From JAVBRU01 sp031547595 (lineage in GTDB: Bacteria > Bacillota > Clostridia > Christensenellales > Aristaeellaceae), in assembly GCA_031547595.1 (NCBI GenBank), contig JAVBRU010000117.1, positions 1 through 21,026 of the forward strand: 21,026 bases of DNA, in the 5' to 3' direction. Positions 6,560 through 14,415 of this stretch are shown here, one piece after another; the stretch's first letter is position 1, and every line of letters starts with the position of its first letter. The position numbers were made by a program, and so were the translations under genes. The notes under the pieces were generated by a model that had not been told where the DNA came from, ran no database searches, and saw nothing but the letters and a program-made list of their open reading frames with translations.

Positions 6560-7972
6560 TCAAGGGATCCACGAAGCCGCCCCCGTTTCCTGGTTTACCC
6601 GTACGGTGACGCCTGTGCCGTCGGCGCGGCAAAAGCTGACATCCCAATCCTTTGCATAGCCATAAAAGCTGGTCTTCACTGTGTAGTTGACTGCGGCGTA
6701 GGTCGGCTCAAAATAGAGCTGCTGCTCTTCAAAGCAGGCGGCAGCCAGCGCAATGGCTTTTTCTTCTGTAATAAGGGTTTCATCAACGGGGCGTTCTTCC
6801 ACCCATTCCTCAAAGCTGCCCCATTGAACCTCACCGCTGTATAAATTGATTATTATGTCAATGTAGGGTGCCTCTTCGCCCGGGAAGTTGAAGCGCACAT
6901 TCCATACCGCTCGATAAGACCAACCATCGTCCGGCCCCGGCACATACTGCGTAAACAATGTGCGCTCCGTAATATAGTTGTCTGCAAATAGCATGCGTGT
7001 GGCGGTCACCTCCATATCCTCCAGCGGATAGCCCCTGAGCTCATAGAGAATATTGTCTTCCACCCACTTTTTTGCCACCGCCACTGCCTTTTGCACTGTA
7101 TCCACGGAGGATGTTGGCCTGATGTACATCCCCAGATTGCTGGCCACAAAGACGCCATCCGACAAAGCCAAGGGCGTAATATGAACAATAGCGCTGTATT
7201 CAGGGCTCTTCGCCTGCAAATCTTCATTAGTATACAAATAAAATTTCCAGTGCCCACGGTCTTCGTCAACATAATAAAAAGCGGAGCTTACCGTGAAAAT
7301 CTCATCAAATACTTCCACTGGCACCCCCCGCTCATCCAGCATTGCTTTTTTGGCTACGTTCAGGGCAGCTGCGTAAGGCGAATCAGTTCCCGGACGAGGC
7401 AGCTCATATACCTGGGTGCTGTCGTTCATCGCCACATCCAGCGTTTCATCCGGCATGTGCCCATACAGCTTCCGGAAGGCCGCCCTGTTGGCATAATCCC
7501 ACAGCGCAAACGGCCCCCATGTCTTTTCCATCTGCGCGGCGGCGCGCCACACCGGCGTCATCAATGTGCGGTAATCCTGATAACGCTCAAAATCTTCTTG
7601 CCTATATTTTTCGCAGTTGTCCCACAATACTTCACCCGTATACAATGCAATATCCACATAATACACAAATGCCTGGGTATCGTCATAGGACAAAAAGATG
7701 CGCCATAGCAAAACACCCTCTTTACTCTGATAATACTGATACGGCAACAACGCATTGTTATCGGTGTGCATATCACTGAGGGTAGTCAACCGGCCCGAGT
7801 AGCGCATGGCATCCACTTCTTTCCGGGTAAAAAAGCTGTTTTGCGCCACATGCTCCCGCGCGATTTCCAGCGCTTCCGCGCCCGTCAGATGGCGTGGCGC
7901 AGTATCTTCCGCCCGCACGGCAAACCCCATCATCAGGCAAAGCAACAGCAAGCCCACGGCAATCCTTCTCAT
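6560..7972 (-). CDS. Secreted protein with PepSY-like repeats
   Basis: The frame extends to 8017, but the start is set at ATG 7972: it has AAGGAGG at 5 nt, begins a clean signal peptide (MRRIAVGLLLLCLMMGFAVRA, cleavage near residue 21), and the extra 5' codons overlap the promoter at 8008-8036. That gives 470 residues. The mature part shows about four related modules (about 29-118, 200-275, 290-386, 402-470). Each opens with a helix such as ALEIAREHV, AALNVAKKA, AVAVAKKWV or AIALAAACF, and most end in strands with a turn like YTGEVLW, YSGEVQW or ETGAASW. This resembles PepSY domains, often found in secreted peptidase inhibitors. No catalytic motif is seen. The call rests on pattern, not on a firm family match. 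Confidence 0.72.
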   Translation of the reverse strand: MRRIAVGLLLLCLMMGFAVRAEDTAPRHLTGAEALEIAREHVAQNSFFTRKEVDAMRYSGRLTTLSDMHTDNNALLPYQYYQSKEGVLLWRIFLSYDDTQAFVYYVDIALYTGEVLWDNCEKYRQEDFERYQDYRTLMTPVWRAAAQMEKTWGPFALWDYANRAAFRKLYGHMPDETLDVAMNDSTQVYELPRPGTDSPYAAALNVAKKAMLDERGVPVEVFDEIFTVSSAFYYVDEDRGHWKFYLYTNEDLQAKSPEYSAIVHITPLALSDGVFVASNLGMYIRPTSSVDTVQKAVAVAKKWVEDNILYELRGYPLEDMEVTATRMLFADNYITERTLFTQYVPGPDDGWSYRAVWNVRFNFPGEEAPYIDIIINLYSGEVQWGSFEEWVEERPVDETLITEEKAIALAAACFEEQQLYFEPTYAAVNYTVKTSFYGYAKDWDVSFCRADGTGVTVRVNQETGAASWIP

Positions 7973-8007
7973 GTTTCCCTCCTTGACACATAACGCTGCA
8001 TAGGGAT

Positions 8008-8036
8008 ATTCTACCAAGTCGTTTCAACGCTGTCAA
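8008..8036 (-). promoter_or_regulatory. Sigma-A promoter of the PepSY-like gene
   Basis: On the - strand TTGACA (8031-8036) and TAGAAT (8008-8013) are separated by 17 bp, with transcription expected near 8001. This supports the start at 7972 rather than the longer frame. It lies in the gap after the stop of the gene at 8070-8513. Confidence 0.85.
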
Positions 8037-8069
8037 TGCGCGGCGGGCTGGTGAAATGTAAAACTTGTA

Positions 8070-8513
8070 CTACTGCACGCAAACGCTGTCAAATGTCAGG
8101 ATCACGCTGCTGCCATCGCTCAGCAGAACTGCCGCCTTGTTCTTGCCCTTCTGGCGATGAAAGGACAGCAGCAGAACCTCTCGATTGGTATCCCATGTGA
8201 CGCGCTTTGGCACATGCTTTCCATGGGTTTTGATATCCCTCGCGCCAGTAAAAACCAGTTGGACACTTTGGAGCTCATGATTTTCAAGTTGCAGGCAAAA
8301 GTCTGCCATTGCGCCGTTTTTGACAGGACGAAACAGCAGCCGCGCCTCGCATACGCGCCAGTCGTGGAACCCATGCTGTTCCATGTATTGATCCACAAAC
8401 GCTCGCGGAAGATGCTTCCTCGCTTTTTCAGATTGCTTTGCGTTCTCTTGATCGGCTATCAACTGCCAACGATCGGCATAGGAATAGCTGCGCAGTATCT
8501 CTTTCAGCTTCAT
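8070..8513 (-). CDS. Hypothetical protein, 147 aa
   Basis: A soluble protein without signal peptide or membrane segment, and with no family I recognise. The N-terminal third is helical and basic (EILRSYSYADRWQLIADQE), with repeated Lys/Arg. The rest looks like beta-rich core sequence (RLLFRPVKN, QLVFTGARD, EVLLLSFHRQ, AAVLLSDGSSVILTFDS). The start follows AGGAGAAAAG. It lies 66 bp after the Gph-type phosphatase gene with a terminator-like hairpin between them, and I see no separate promoter, so it probably depends on read-through from that gene. Codon use is like the neighbours. A real gene is likely from its ribosome binding site and context. Confidence 0.65.
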   Translation of the reverse strand: MKLKEILRSYSYADRWQLIADQENAKQSEKARKHLPRAFVDQYMEQHGFHDWRVCEARLLFRPVKNGAMADFCLQLENHELQSVQLVFTGARDIKTHGKHVPKRVTWDTNREVLLLSFHRQKGKNKAAVLLSDGSSVILTFDSVCVQ

Positions 8514-8539
8514 GGCTTTTCTCCTGTACTTTGAATGTT

Positions 8540-8572
8540 AAAAGGCTGCCGTGCATCATCAACACAGCAGCC
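8540..8572 (-). terminator. Terminator between gph and the 147-aa gene
   Basis: On the - strand GGCTGCTGTG and CACGGCAGCC form a 10-bp stem (one G-U pair) with a 9-nt loop, followed by TTTTAAC. The short U run suggests partial termination. Confidence 0.65.
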
Positions 8573-8578
8573 AAAGAA

Positions 8579-9232
8579 TTATAATTCGGTATCCACTAGC
8601 GACAGCAGCTCCATAGGCTCTGCAATCAGGTGCTTGGCACCGCTCTGCACCAATTCTTCTCGCGGGCGGAAGCCCCACAGCACGCCCACCGTCTCCATGC
8701 CTGCGTCATTGCCGCAGCGCATGTCCATGCTGGTGTCGCCCACATACCAGCATTCGCCCGGCCGGACGCCCAGCTGCTCTGCAATCATCAATGCGCCGGT
8801 GGGATCGGGCTTGAGGGGCACGCCCTCCACCCGGCCACGCTGGGCAGAAAAAGATACGCTGGGCAGATACGTGGCCATCACACTCTCCACATCGGCCTGA
8901 TCTTTGTTGCTGAATACACAGACCCTGAGGCCGCGCTCGGTCAGGGCGTTCAGCATGCTCTCCACGCCCGCATAAGCATAGGTATTGACGCCACAATTGA
9001 CGGCATAATCAGCCATATAAGCATCGAGCACGGCCTGAAAAGCCTCGGTATGCTCGCCAATGGCGCGCTCGGTCAGCTTGATCACGCCGTTGCCAACCTT
9101 ATAGCAATAATCCCGTTCTTCAAAAGTAGGCAGGCCGTTTTGAGACAGCGCGCGGTTCATACTGGCCGAAATATCGGGCAAAGAGTTGACTAGCGTGCCA
9201 TCCAGATCAAAAATAACGGCTTTTTTCTTCAT
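8579..9232 (-). CDS. gph: HAD hydrolase, phosphoglycolate phosphatase-like
   Basis: A 217-residue HAD-superfamily phosphatase with all motifs: DLDGTL (9-14; nucleophile Asp9, general acid Asp11), SNKDQ (108-112), KPDP (141-144) and GDTSMD (165-170). A helical cap (about residues 18-85) makes it a subclass I enzyme like Gph or PpaX, which hydrolyse 2-phosphoglycolate or pyrophosphate. The start follows AAGGAGGAAC with a rather long spacer of about 10 nt. A promoter at 9265-9293 drives it, divergent from the BofC-like gene. Substrate is not determined by sequence alone: members act on many small phosphates. Confidence 0.87.
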   Translation of the reverse strand: MKKKAVIFDLDGTLVNSLPDISASMNRALSQNGLPTFEERDYCYKVGNGVIKLTERAIGEHTEAFQAVLDAYMADYAVNCGVNTYAYAGVESMLNALTERGLRVCVFSNKDQADVESVMATYLPSVSFSAQRGRVEGVPLKPDPTGALMIAEQLGVRPGECWYVGDTSMDMRCGNDAGMETVGVLWGFRPREELVQSGAKHLIAEPMELLSLVDTEL

Positions 9233-9264
9233 AGGAATTGTTCCTCCTTATTTGCAACCAATCT

Positions 9265-9293
9265 ATTTTATCACAAGAATGGCCTGGGCGCAA
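9265..9293 (-). promoter_or_regulatory. Promoter of the HAD phosphatase gene
   Basis: On the - strand TTGCGC (9288-9293) and TAAAAT (9265-9270) are 17 bp apart, 33 nt before the gph start codon. Confidence 0.55.
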
Positions 9294-9327
9294 GCTGGGC
9301 ATGCTGGTGGGAGGGAGGGAAGAAGAC

Positions 9328-9912
9328 ATGCGATGGTTTGAAAAGCTGAAAATAGACAGAAATGCGCTGCTGATTGGGCTGGTGGCGCTGGGGATGGTAC
9401 TGGTATTGGTGTTTGCACCGCGAAGCTCAACGCCGCAGGAAAAGGCAGAGGCAACGCCCACGCCACAAATTGCCGGTGCGGCCAAGGCGGGGGACGTGGT
9501 GGCACCCGATTGCCAGGTGACACAGAGTTTGCACTATGTGCGCTGCGATCATACAGTGACCCGCCGCATCATCGCCACCGAGAACATGGTGGGCGAGGAT
9601 TTTTCCACCCTGCAAACTGAATATGAAGAGTGGAACATTGATGGATTTTCGCCCAAAGAAATAGAAATGACGCGCGATATCGCGCTGTTTTGCCCGTTGC
9701 ACTATGTGCTGATGACGGACGAGGCGGGCTATGTGGCGGTGTTCCAAAACCGCTATGGCGATGGCATGGCGCTGATGGACAGCACATTATGGACCATGGA
9801 AAGCCTGGACACCGCCACGCAGGAGCATCTGCGCATCGGCATGGGCTTTGATACGATGGAAGAGCTTCGTGCCTGGGCGGACGGGCACCTCAAAAAAGGC
9901 GGCGCATTGTAA
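9328..9912 (+). CDS. BofC-like membrane-anchored exported protein
   Basis: The frame is open from further upstream, but ATG 9328 is chosen because GGAGGGAGGG stands just before it and it begins a normal cytoplasmic stub (MRWFEKLKIDRN) and membrane helix (about residues 13-30). The 194-residue product then has a TPTP linker and an extracytoplasmic domain of about 140 residues. The C-terminal part (YVLMTDEAGYVAVF, then LWTMESLDTATQEHLRIGM) resembles the C-terminal domain of BofC, a forespore protein that restrains SpoIVB signalling to sigma-K in Bacillus. Similarity is by eye and modest, so a sporulation role is inference. No terminator follows; the next promoter starts 17 bp after the stop. 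Confidence 0.65.
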   Translation: MRWFEKLKIDRNALLIGLVALGMVLVLVFAPRSSTPQEKAEATPTPQIAGAAKAGDVVAPDCQVTQSLHYVRCDHTVTRRIIATENMVGEDFSTLQTEYEEWNIDGFSPKEIEMTRDIALFCPLHYVLMTDEAGYVAVFQNRYGDGMALMDSTLWTMESLDTATQEHLRIGMGFDTMEELRAWADGHLKKGGAL

Positions 9913-9928
9913 CGATCTGGCTATTTAT

Positions 9929-9957
9929 TTGACATCAACCGCAAAAAAGGCTATAAT
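9929..9957 (+). promoter_or_regulatory. Consensus sigma-A promoter of the VanY-type gene
   Basis: A perfect TTGACA (9929-9934) and TATAAT (9952-9957) are 17 bp apart. This is the strongest promoter in the window and gives a leader of about 25 nt before the start at 9991. Confidence 0.9.
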
Positions 9958-9990
9958 TCTCCCGTTCTCACTTGAGAGGGGGATGCACAA

Positions 9991-11061
9991 ATGCCCGCCA
10001 GAAGAAACACGCGCAAACAGGCCAACGCGCCGCTTTTTATTACAATCGTAGTGATATTGCTGATTGCCCTGTTCGTTACGGGCATTTTGGCACTTCGCAC
10101 CTGGACGACCTATTCCGCCCATATCAAAGTCACCCCCACGCCCTCCCCCACCGTTTGCAGCGTGGCGGTTACGCACGACCCCAACCTCGTCACGCCTACG
10201 CCCGCGCCCACGCAGGTGCTGCTGTCGGTCAACACCGAGGGCGATGCCGTGAAGGCGGTGCAGGAGCGCCTCAAAGAGCTGGGCTTTTACAGCGGTGATG
10301 TGGACGGCCAGTTTGGCAGCCAGACCAAGGCCGCCGTCAAGCTGTTTCAGACCCAGCACGGGCTGGATGCGGATGGCATTGTGGGCGACAATACCCGCGC
10401 GGTGCTGAACTCCGATCAGGCCAAAATGGCAGTAGTCACCCCCACCCCGGCAGCCGTTCAGGTGCTGGCGGGCGATGTGCCGCTGCTGATTAACCGCCAG
10501 AACACCATTGATAAGCATTTTCTGCCCGCCGATCTGGTCAACATGAAGGATTATCTGCCCAGCGATCTGATCAAGGTGATGGGCAGCGACATCAAGGGCG
10601 TCAAGGAAGCCGCCGACGCGCTGATAGAGCTGCTTCGCGCCGCGCAGGCAGAGGACATCACCGGCTGGCAGATGAGCGCGGGTTACCGCAGCTACAGCTA
10701 CCAGCAGGAGCTGTTCAATAAATCCGTGCAGGAGTATGTGGACAAGGGATTCACCAAGGCCAACGCCACCTCCGCCACCCGCCAGACAGTGGCCGACCCC
10801 GGTGCCAGCGAGCATCACACCGGCCTGGCTTTTGATTTCACAGTGGCCGGAGAGTATTTCAGCGACACCGCAAACTACCAATGGATGCTGATGAACTGCT
10901 GGGATTATGGCTTCATCCTGCGCTATGCGGACGAAAAGCAGGAGATCACGGGGTATCTGGGCGAAGAATGGCATTACCGCTATGTGGGCAAGGAGCACAG
11001 CCTCAAAATAAAGGAACTCGGCATGTGCCTGGAGGAATACCTGGAGACCCTCAAGAAATAA
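9991..11061 (+). CDS. PG-binding VanY-type D,D-carboxypeptidase
   Basis: A 356-residue membrane-anchored peptidase. A cytoplasmic basic stub precedes a membrane helix (about 14-36); a TPTP-rich linker follows, then a peptidoglycan-binding domain (about 82-140, VQERLKELGFYSGDVDG...FGSQTKAAV), a second short TPTP linker and an M15B/VanY domain (about 180-350). Zinc and catalytic residues are intact: SAGYRS (229-234), SEHHTGLAFD (273-282; His275, Asp282) and EEWHYRYVG (325-333; Glu325, His328). Family members trim the terminal D-Ala from peptidoglycan stems. No vanR/S/H/A/X genes are nearby, so this is cell-wall maintenance rather than glycopeptide resistance. GAGAGGGGG precedes the start. The T-box promoter begins only 3 bp after the stop, with no terminator between. 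Confidence 0.9.
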   Translation: MPARRNTRKQANAPLFITIVVILLIALFVTGILALRTWTTYSAHIKVTPTPSPTVCSVAVTHDPNLVTPTPAPTQVLLSVNTEGDAVKAVQERLKELGFYSGDVDGQFGSQTKAAVKLFQTQHGLDADGIVGDNTRAVLNSDQAKMAVVTPTPAAVQVLAGDVPLLINRQNTIDKHFLPADLVNMKDYLPSDLIKVMGSDIKGVKEAADALIELLRAAQAEDITGWQMSAGYRSYSYQQELFNKSVQEYVDKGFTKANATSATRQTVADPGASEHHTGLAFDFTVAGEYFSDTANYQWMLMNCWDYGFILRYADEKQEITGYLGEEWHYRYVGKEHSLKIKELGMCLEEYLETLKK

Positions 11062-11064
11062 GGC

Positions 11065-11094
11065 TTGACATCCGGCCAGTGTTGTAGTTATAAT
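11065..11094 (+). promoter_or_regulatory. Sigma-A promoter of the T-box operon
   Basis: TTGACA (11065-11070) and TATAAT (11089-11094) are 18 bp apart. Transcription should start near 11101, just before the T-box leader. Confidence 0.88.
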
Positions 11095-11100
11095 GCCCTA

Positions 11101-11348
11101 TGGCCATGACGGGATCAAGTAAGCTTGTCAGCCGCGTCCAAAGAGAGCTTTCGGGTGGTGCAAGAAAGCGGCGCGAGACCTGCCCAATACCTCCCCGAGC
11201 CCGAGACCGAAGGATGATTTCATCTGCGTAGGCCCTCGCCGGTTGCGCCGGATACAGCGCGTCACGAGGGCAGGTGTTTTCATCTGCCGAACGGAAGTGG
11301 TACCGCGCTTTATTGCCGCCTTCCCCGATGATGGGGAGGGCGTTTTTT
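11101..11348 (+). promoter_or_regulatory. T-box riboswitch, probably tyrosine-specific
   Basis: The leader contains the T-box sequence AAGTGGTACCGCG (11295-11307), which pairs with the uncharged tRNA acceptor end. Stem I shows the AGTA-type bulge near 11116-11120 and the conserved distal elements AGAGAGC and GGTGGTGCAAG (about 11140-11165). The 3' side of stem I has CCCAATACCTCC, with UAC (Tyr) at 11188-11190 as the best specifier codon given tyrS downstream. AUA, AAU and ACC are also readable there. A helix CCCTCG/CGAGGG and a smaller hairpin GCAGGTG/CATCTGC fill the middle. An intrinsic terminator (11318-11348) ends the leader. Uncharged tRNA-Tyr should favour the antiterminator and switch on the three downstream genes. 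Confidence 0.93.
11318..11348 (+). terminator. T-box regulated terminator
   Basis: GCCTTCCCC and GGGGAGGGC form a 9-bp stem with loop GATGAT, followed by GTTTTTT. It is the termination arm of the riboswitch, ending 20 nt before the aminotransferase start. Confidence 0.9.
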
Positions 11349-11367
11349 ATTGAAGAAGGAGGACACA

Positions 11368-12549
11368 ATGAACGTACAAGACATCCAGTTTGCCAGCCGG
11401 TTCGACGGCATATCGGGCAGTGCGATCCGCGAGATTTTTAAACTGCTGGCGGTGCCCAGCATGATTTCCTTTGCGGGGGGCAACCCTGCGGCCTCGGCAC
11501 TGCCGGACAAGCAGGTCGCCGAAATCTCGCGTCAGCTTTTGCTGGAAAAAGGCAAGGTGCTGCTGCAATACGGCGCAACGGAAGGCTATGCGCCGCTGCG
11601 CGAAAGCCTGGTGCCCTATCTGAAAGACCGCTTTTCCTTTGATGTGGCTGCGGCGGATATCCTGCCCGTCACAGGCAGCACCCAGGCGATGGATTTGCTT
11701 TGCAAGGCGCTGATCAACCCCGGAGACGCCATCGCGGTGGAAAGCCCCACCTTCCTTGGCAACATGCAGTGCATGCACCTGTATCAGGCGCGGCTGATCC
11801 CTGTGCCAAGCGACGAGCAGGGTATGGATATCGACGCGCTGGAGGAGGTGTTCAAAACAGAACACCCGAAAATGCTGTACACCATCCCGACCTTCCAAAA
11901 CCCCACGGGCAAGACGCTGCCCCTTGAGCGCCGCAAGCGCGTGGCGCAGCTAGCCGCCAAATATGGCGTGATCGTGGCCGAGGACGACCCCTACCGCGAT
12001 CTTCGCTACGCGGGCACGGAGCTTCCCTCCATCAAATCCTTTGATACCGAAGGCTGGGTGGTGTTTATGGGCAGCTTCTCCAAGGTGATCTCCCCGGGGC
12101 TTCGGGTGGGCTACATGGCGGGCAGCGCCCACATCATCCGCAAATGCGTGATTGGCAAGCAATCCAGCGATGTGCACACCGCCAACCTCAACCAGGCCAT
12201 TGCTGATGCGTATCTGCGGCAAAATCTGCTGATGCCCCACATTAAGGCCATCTGCGGCGATTACGGGCAGCAGATGCAGGCAATGCTGGACGGCCTTCGC
12301 AGCATCGATGGCGTGCGGTATACCGTGCCCGAGGGCGGGCTGTTCATCTGGGTAGAGTTGCCCGAGGGCAAGAACGCCACCGAGCTATTGAATGAAGCAG
12401 TGAAGCAGGGCGTAGCTTACGTGCCCGGCACGCACTTCTTCGAGGGCGGCGGCCACCACAACACCTTCCGGCTCAATTTCTCCAATGCCGATGTGGATAC
12501 CATCCAGCGTGGCATGAAAATCCTCAAACATGTGATTGAAGGAGTGTAA
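11368..12549 (+). CDS. PLP aminotransferase, likely aromatic amino acid
   Basis: A class I/II, fold-type I aminotransferase of 393 residues. The PLP-lysine is Lys239 in SFSKVISPGLRVGY. NPTG (178-181), AEDDPY (204-209; Asp206, Tyr209 contacting PLP) and the carboxylate-binding Arg368 in TFRLNFS are present. It belongs to the group containing 2-aminoadipate/aromatic aminotransferases (LysN/AraT type), without the DNA-binding domain of MocR regulators. ATG 11368 follows AAGGAGGACACA; the frame could extend to a TTG at 11350, but that lies before the ribosome binding site. Control by a tyrosine T-box and coupling to tyrS suggest it makes tyrosine (and perhaps phenylalanine) from the keto acid. 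Substrate is inferred from context only. Confidence 0.88.
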   Translation: MNVQDIQFASRFDGISGSAIREIFKLLAVPSMISFAGGNPAASALPDKQVAEISRQLLLEKGKVLLQYGATEGYAPLRESLVPYLKDRFSFDVAAADILPVTGSTQAMDLLCKALINPGDAIAVESPTFLGNMQCMHLYQARLIPVPSDEQGMDIDALEEVFKTEHPKMLYTIPTFQNPTGKTLPLERRKRVAQLAAKYGVIVAEDDPYRDLRYAGTELPSIKSFDTEGWVVFMGSFSKVISPGLRVGYMAGSAHIIRKCVIGKQSSDVHTANLNQAIADAYLRQNLLMPHIKAICGDYGQQMQAMLDGLRSIDGVRYTVPEGGLFIWVELPEGKNATELLNEAVKQGVAYVPGTHFFEGGGHHNTFRLNFSNADVDTIQRGMKILKHVIEGV

Positions 12550-13779
12550 ATGATTATGGCACACGTATTGGATACTTTAAAAGAACGCGGATTTCTGGCT
12601 CAGGTCACCTTTGAGGACGACCTTTACAAGCGCCTCGAAAAAGAGCCCACCACCTTCTATGTGGGCTTTGACCCGACCGCCACCAGCCTGCACTTTGGCC
12701 ACTTTATCCCGATCATCGCCATGGCGCACATGCAGCGCGCAGGGCATATCCCGATTGCCTTGGTCGGCGGCGGCACAGCCATGATTGGGGACCCCAGCGG
12801 CAAGACTGACATGCGCAAGATGATGACGGTGGAAACCATCGCCCATAACGTGGGCTGTATTCAAAAGCAGATGGCCCGCTTTATCGAGTTTGGCGAGGGC
12901 AAGGCGCACATCGTCAACAACGCCGATTGGCTGCTGACTGCCAATTATATGGAGTTCATCCGCGATATCGGCGTGCATTTCTCCGTCAACCGCATGCTGA
13001 CCGCCGAATGCTACAAGCAGCGCATGGAAAAGGGCCTGACTTTCCTGGAGTTCAACTATATGCTGATGCAGGCGTACGACTTCCTGCAGCTCTTCAAGCG
13101 CCACAACTGCCGCCTGCAGATGGGCGGGGACGACCAGTGGAGCAACATCCTGGCCGGGGCCGACCTGATCCGCCGCAAAGAGCGCGAGGATGCCTTTGCC
13201 GTCACCTTCAAGCTGCTCATGAACCACGAAGGCAAGAAGATGGGCAAGACCGAGAAGGGCGCGCTGTGGCTGGATGCCGACATGTGCTCGCCCTATGATT
13301 TCTTCCAATACTGGCGCAACATTGCCGATGCCGATGTGGCCAAATGCCTGGCCATGCTGACCTTCTTGCCCATGGACGAAGTGTGCCGCCTGAGCGCTCT
13401 TAAGGACAGCGCCATCAACGAAGCCAAGACGGTGTTGGCTTATGAGTGCACCGCGCTGGTGCACGGCAAAGAAGAAGCCGAGAAGGCGCAGCTGGCAGCC
13501 GCGGCGCTGTTTGCCGGCGGCGCGGCAGCGGATGTACCCACCTACGTATGGAACAAAGAAGAAATGGCGCAGGATGCCCGCCTCACTACGCTGCTGGCGC
13601 TTTGCGGCCTGTGCGTAAGCCGGGGCGACGCGCGCAAAATGGTGCAGCAGGGCGCTGTCTCCATCAACGACAGCAAGGCCGACGATATCGACCGCATCCT
13701 CTCCGCCGATGAAATCCCCACCGACGGCATCCTTTTGCGCAAGGGCAAAAAAAGCTACTGCCGCGTGGTGCTTGGGTAA
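12550..13779 (+). CDS. tyrS: Tyrosyl-tRNA synthetase
   Basis: Charges tRNA-Tyr with tyrosine. The class I motifs are HFGHF (48-52, the HIGH motif) and KMGKT (230-234, the KMSKS loop). FDPTATSLH, GDPSGK and GGDDQWSN are typical of bacterial TyrRS, and an RNA-binding S4 domain closes the protein (about 345-405). Length (409 aa) is normal. The ATG follows the aminotransferase stop with no gap, and a second ATG two codons later (12556) is equally possible; GGAG in the end of the previous gene serves either. It is the gene that explains the tyrosine T-box upstream. Confidence 0.96.
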   Translation: MIMAHVLDTLKERGFLAQVTFEDDLYKRLEKEPTTFYVGFDPTATSLHFGHFIPIIAMAHMQRAGHIPIALVGGGTAMIGDPSGKTDMRKMMTVETIAHNVGCIQKQMARFIEFGEGKAHIVNNADWLLTANYMEFIRDIGVHFSVNRMLTAECYKQRMEKGLTFLEFNYMLMQAYDFLQLFKRHNCRLQMGGDDQWSNILAGADLIRRKEREDAFAVTFKLLMNHEGKKMGKTEKGALWLDADMCSPYDFFQYWRNIADADVAKCLAMLTFLPMDEVCRLSALKDSAINEAKTVLAYECTALVHGKEEAEKAQLAAAALFAGGAAADVPTYVWNKEEMAQDARLTTLLALCGLCVSRGDARKMVQQGAVSINDSKADDIDRILSADEIPTDGILLRKGKKSYCRVVLG

Positions 13780-14412
13780 ATGGCGGGCGAATACCGCACG
13801 CTTCTGCAAGCGGCAAGCGACGAGTTTATCGTCAACAAAAGCCGCTTTATTGGTTACGCCGCGCCCTGCGAAACCGAGGATGCGGCGCTGGCCTTTCTCA
13901 AATCCATCCGCGAAAAGCACAAAGATGCCACCCACAACTGTTATGCCTACATCATCGGCCAGAATGCCGGCATCATGCGCTATAGCGATGATGGCGAGCC
14001 GGGCGGCACTGCGGGCATGCCCATCATCGAAGTGATGAAGGCGCGCGGCGTGGTCAATGCCGCGGTGGTAGTCACAAGGTACTTTGGCGGCGTGCTGCTG
14101 GGCGCGGGCGGGCTGGTGCGCGCCTACACCCAGGGCTGCGTAGTGGCGTTGAATGCCGCCCAGGTGATCCGTATGCTGCCCAGCGTGCGTGTGCTGGCCG
14201 ATGTGGCCTACCCCTTATGGGACCGGGTACTGCACGCGCTGCAATCCCTCCCCGTGCAGATCGAAGCCACCGAGTTTGGCGTGGCCGTGCAGGCCACCCT
14301 GCTGATGCGCACCAGTGATCAGGACACCGTAATGCAAAAGCTGGTTGCGCTCACCGACGCACGCATTGATGTGCTGCCGCTGGAAGAGCTGCACCATCCC
14401 TGGGCGGAGTGA
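13780..14412 (+). CDS. yigZ: YigZ/IMPACT family protein
   Basis: A 210-residue protein of the UPF0029/IMPACT family. The signature is present: KSRFIGYAAP (20-29), the DGEPGGTAGMP block (71-81) and VVVTRYFGGVLLGAGGLVRAY (from residue 96), followed by a second, ferredoxin-like domain. Eukaryotic IMPACT regulates Gcn2; the bacterial function is poorly known, with roles in translation or proteolysis suggested. The ATG follows the tyrS stop with no gap and has no strong ribosome binding site, so it depends on translational coupling. It is the last gene of the T-box operon. Confidence 0.9.
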   Translation: MAGEYRTLLQAASDEFIVNKSRFIGYAAPCETEDAALAFLKSIREKHKDATHNCYAYIIGQNAGIMRYSDDGEPGGTAGMPIIEVMKARGVVNAAVVVTRYFGGVLLGAGGLVRAYTQGCVVALNAAQVIRMLPSVRVLADVAYPLWDRVLHALQSLPVQIEATEFGVAVQATLLMRTSDQDTVMQKLVALTDARIDVLPLEELHHPWAE

Positions 14413-14415
14413 CAG

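Noticed and set aside
7973..8017. Longer N-terminus for the PepSY-like protein starting at 8017.
   Set aside because: The extra codons overlap the TTGACA/TAGAAT promoter and would place 15 residues before a clean signal peptide.
9925..10998. A 357-codon open frame on the - strand over the VanY-type gene.
   Set aside because: The + strand frame has a perfect promoter, a membrane helix and intact zinc ligands; the opposite frame has none of these.
9991..11061. Glycopeptide resistance (vanY).
   Set aside because: Only a VanY-type domain fused to a peptidoglycan-binding domain is present, and no other van genes are in view; this is an ordinary cell-wall enzyme.
12577..13935. A 452-codon open frame on the - strand over tyrS.
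   Set aside because: Antisense shadow of tyrS and yigZ, which have complete family motifs on the + strand.
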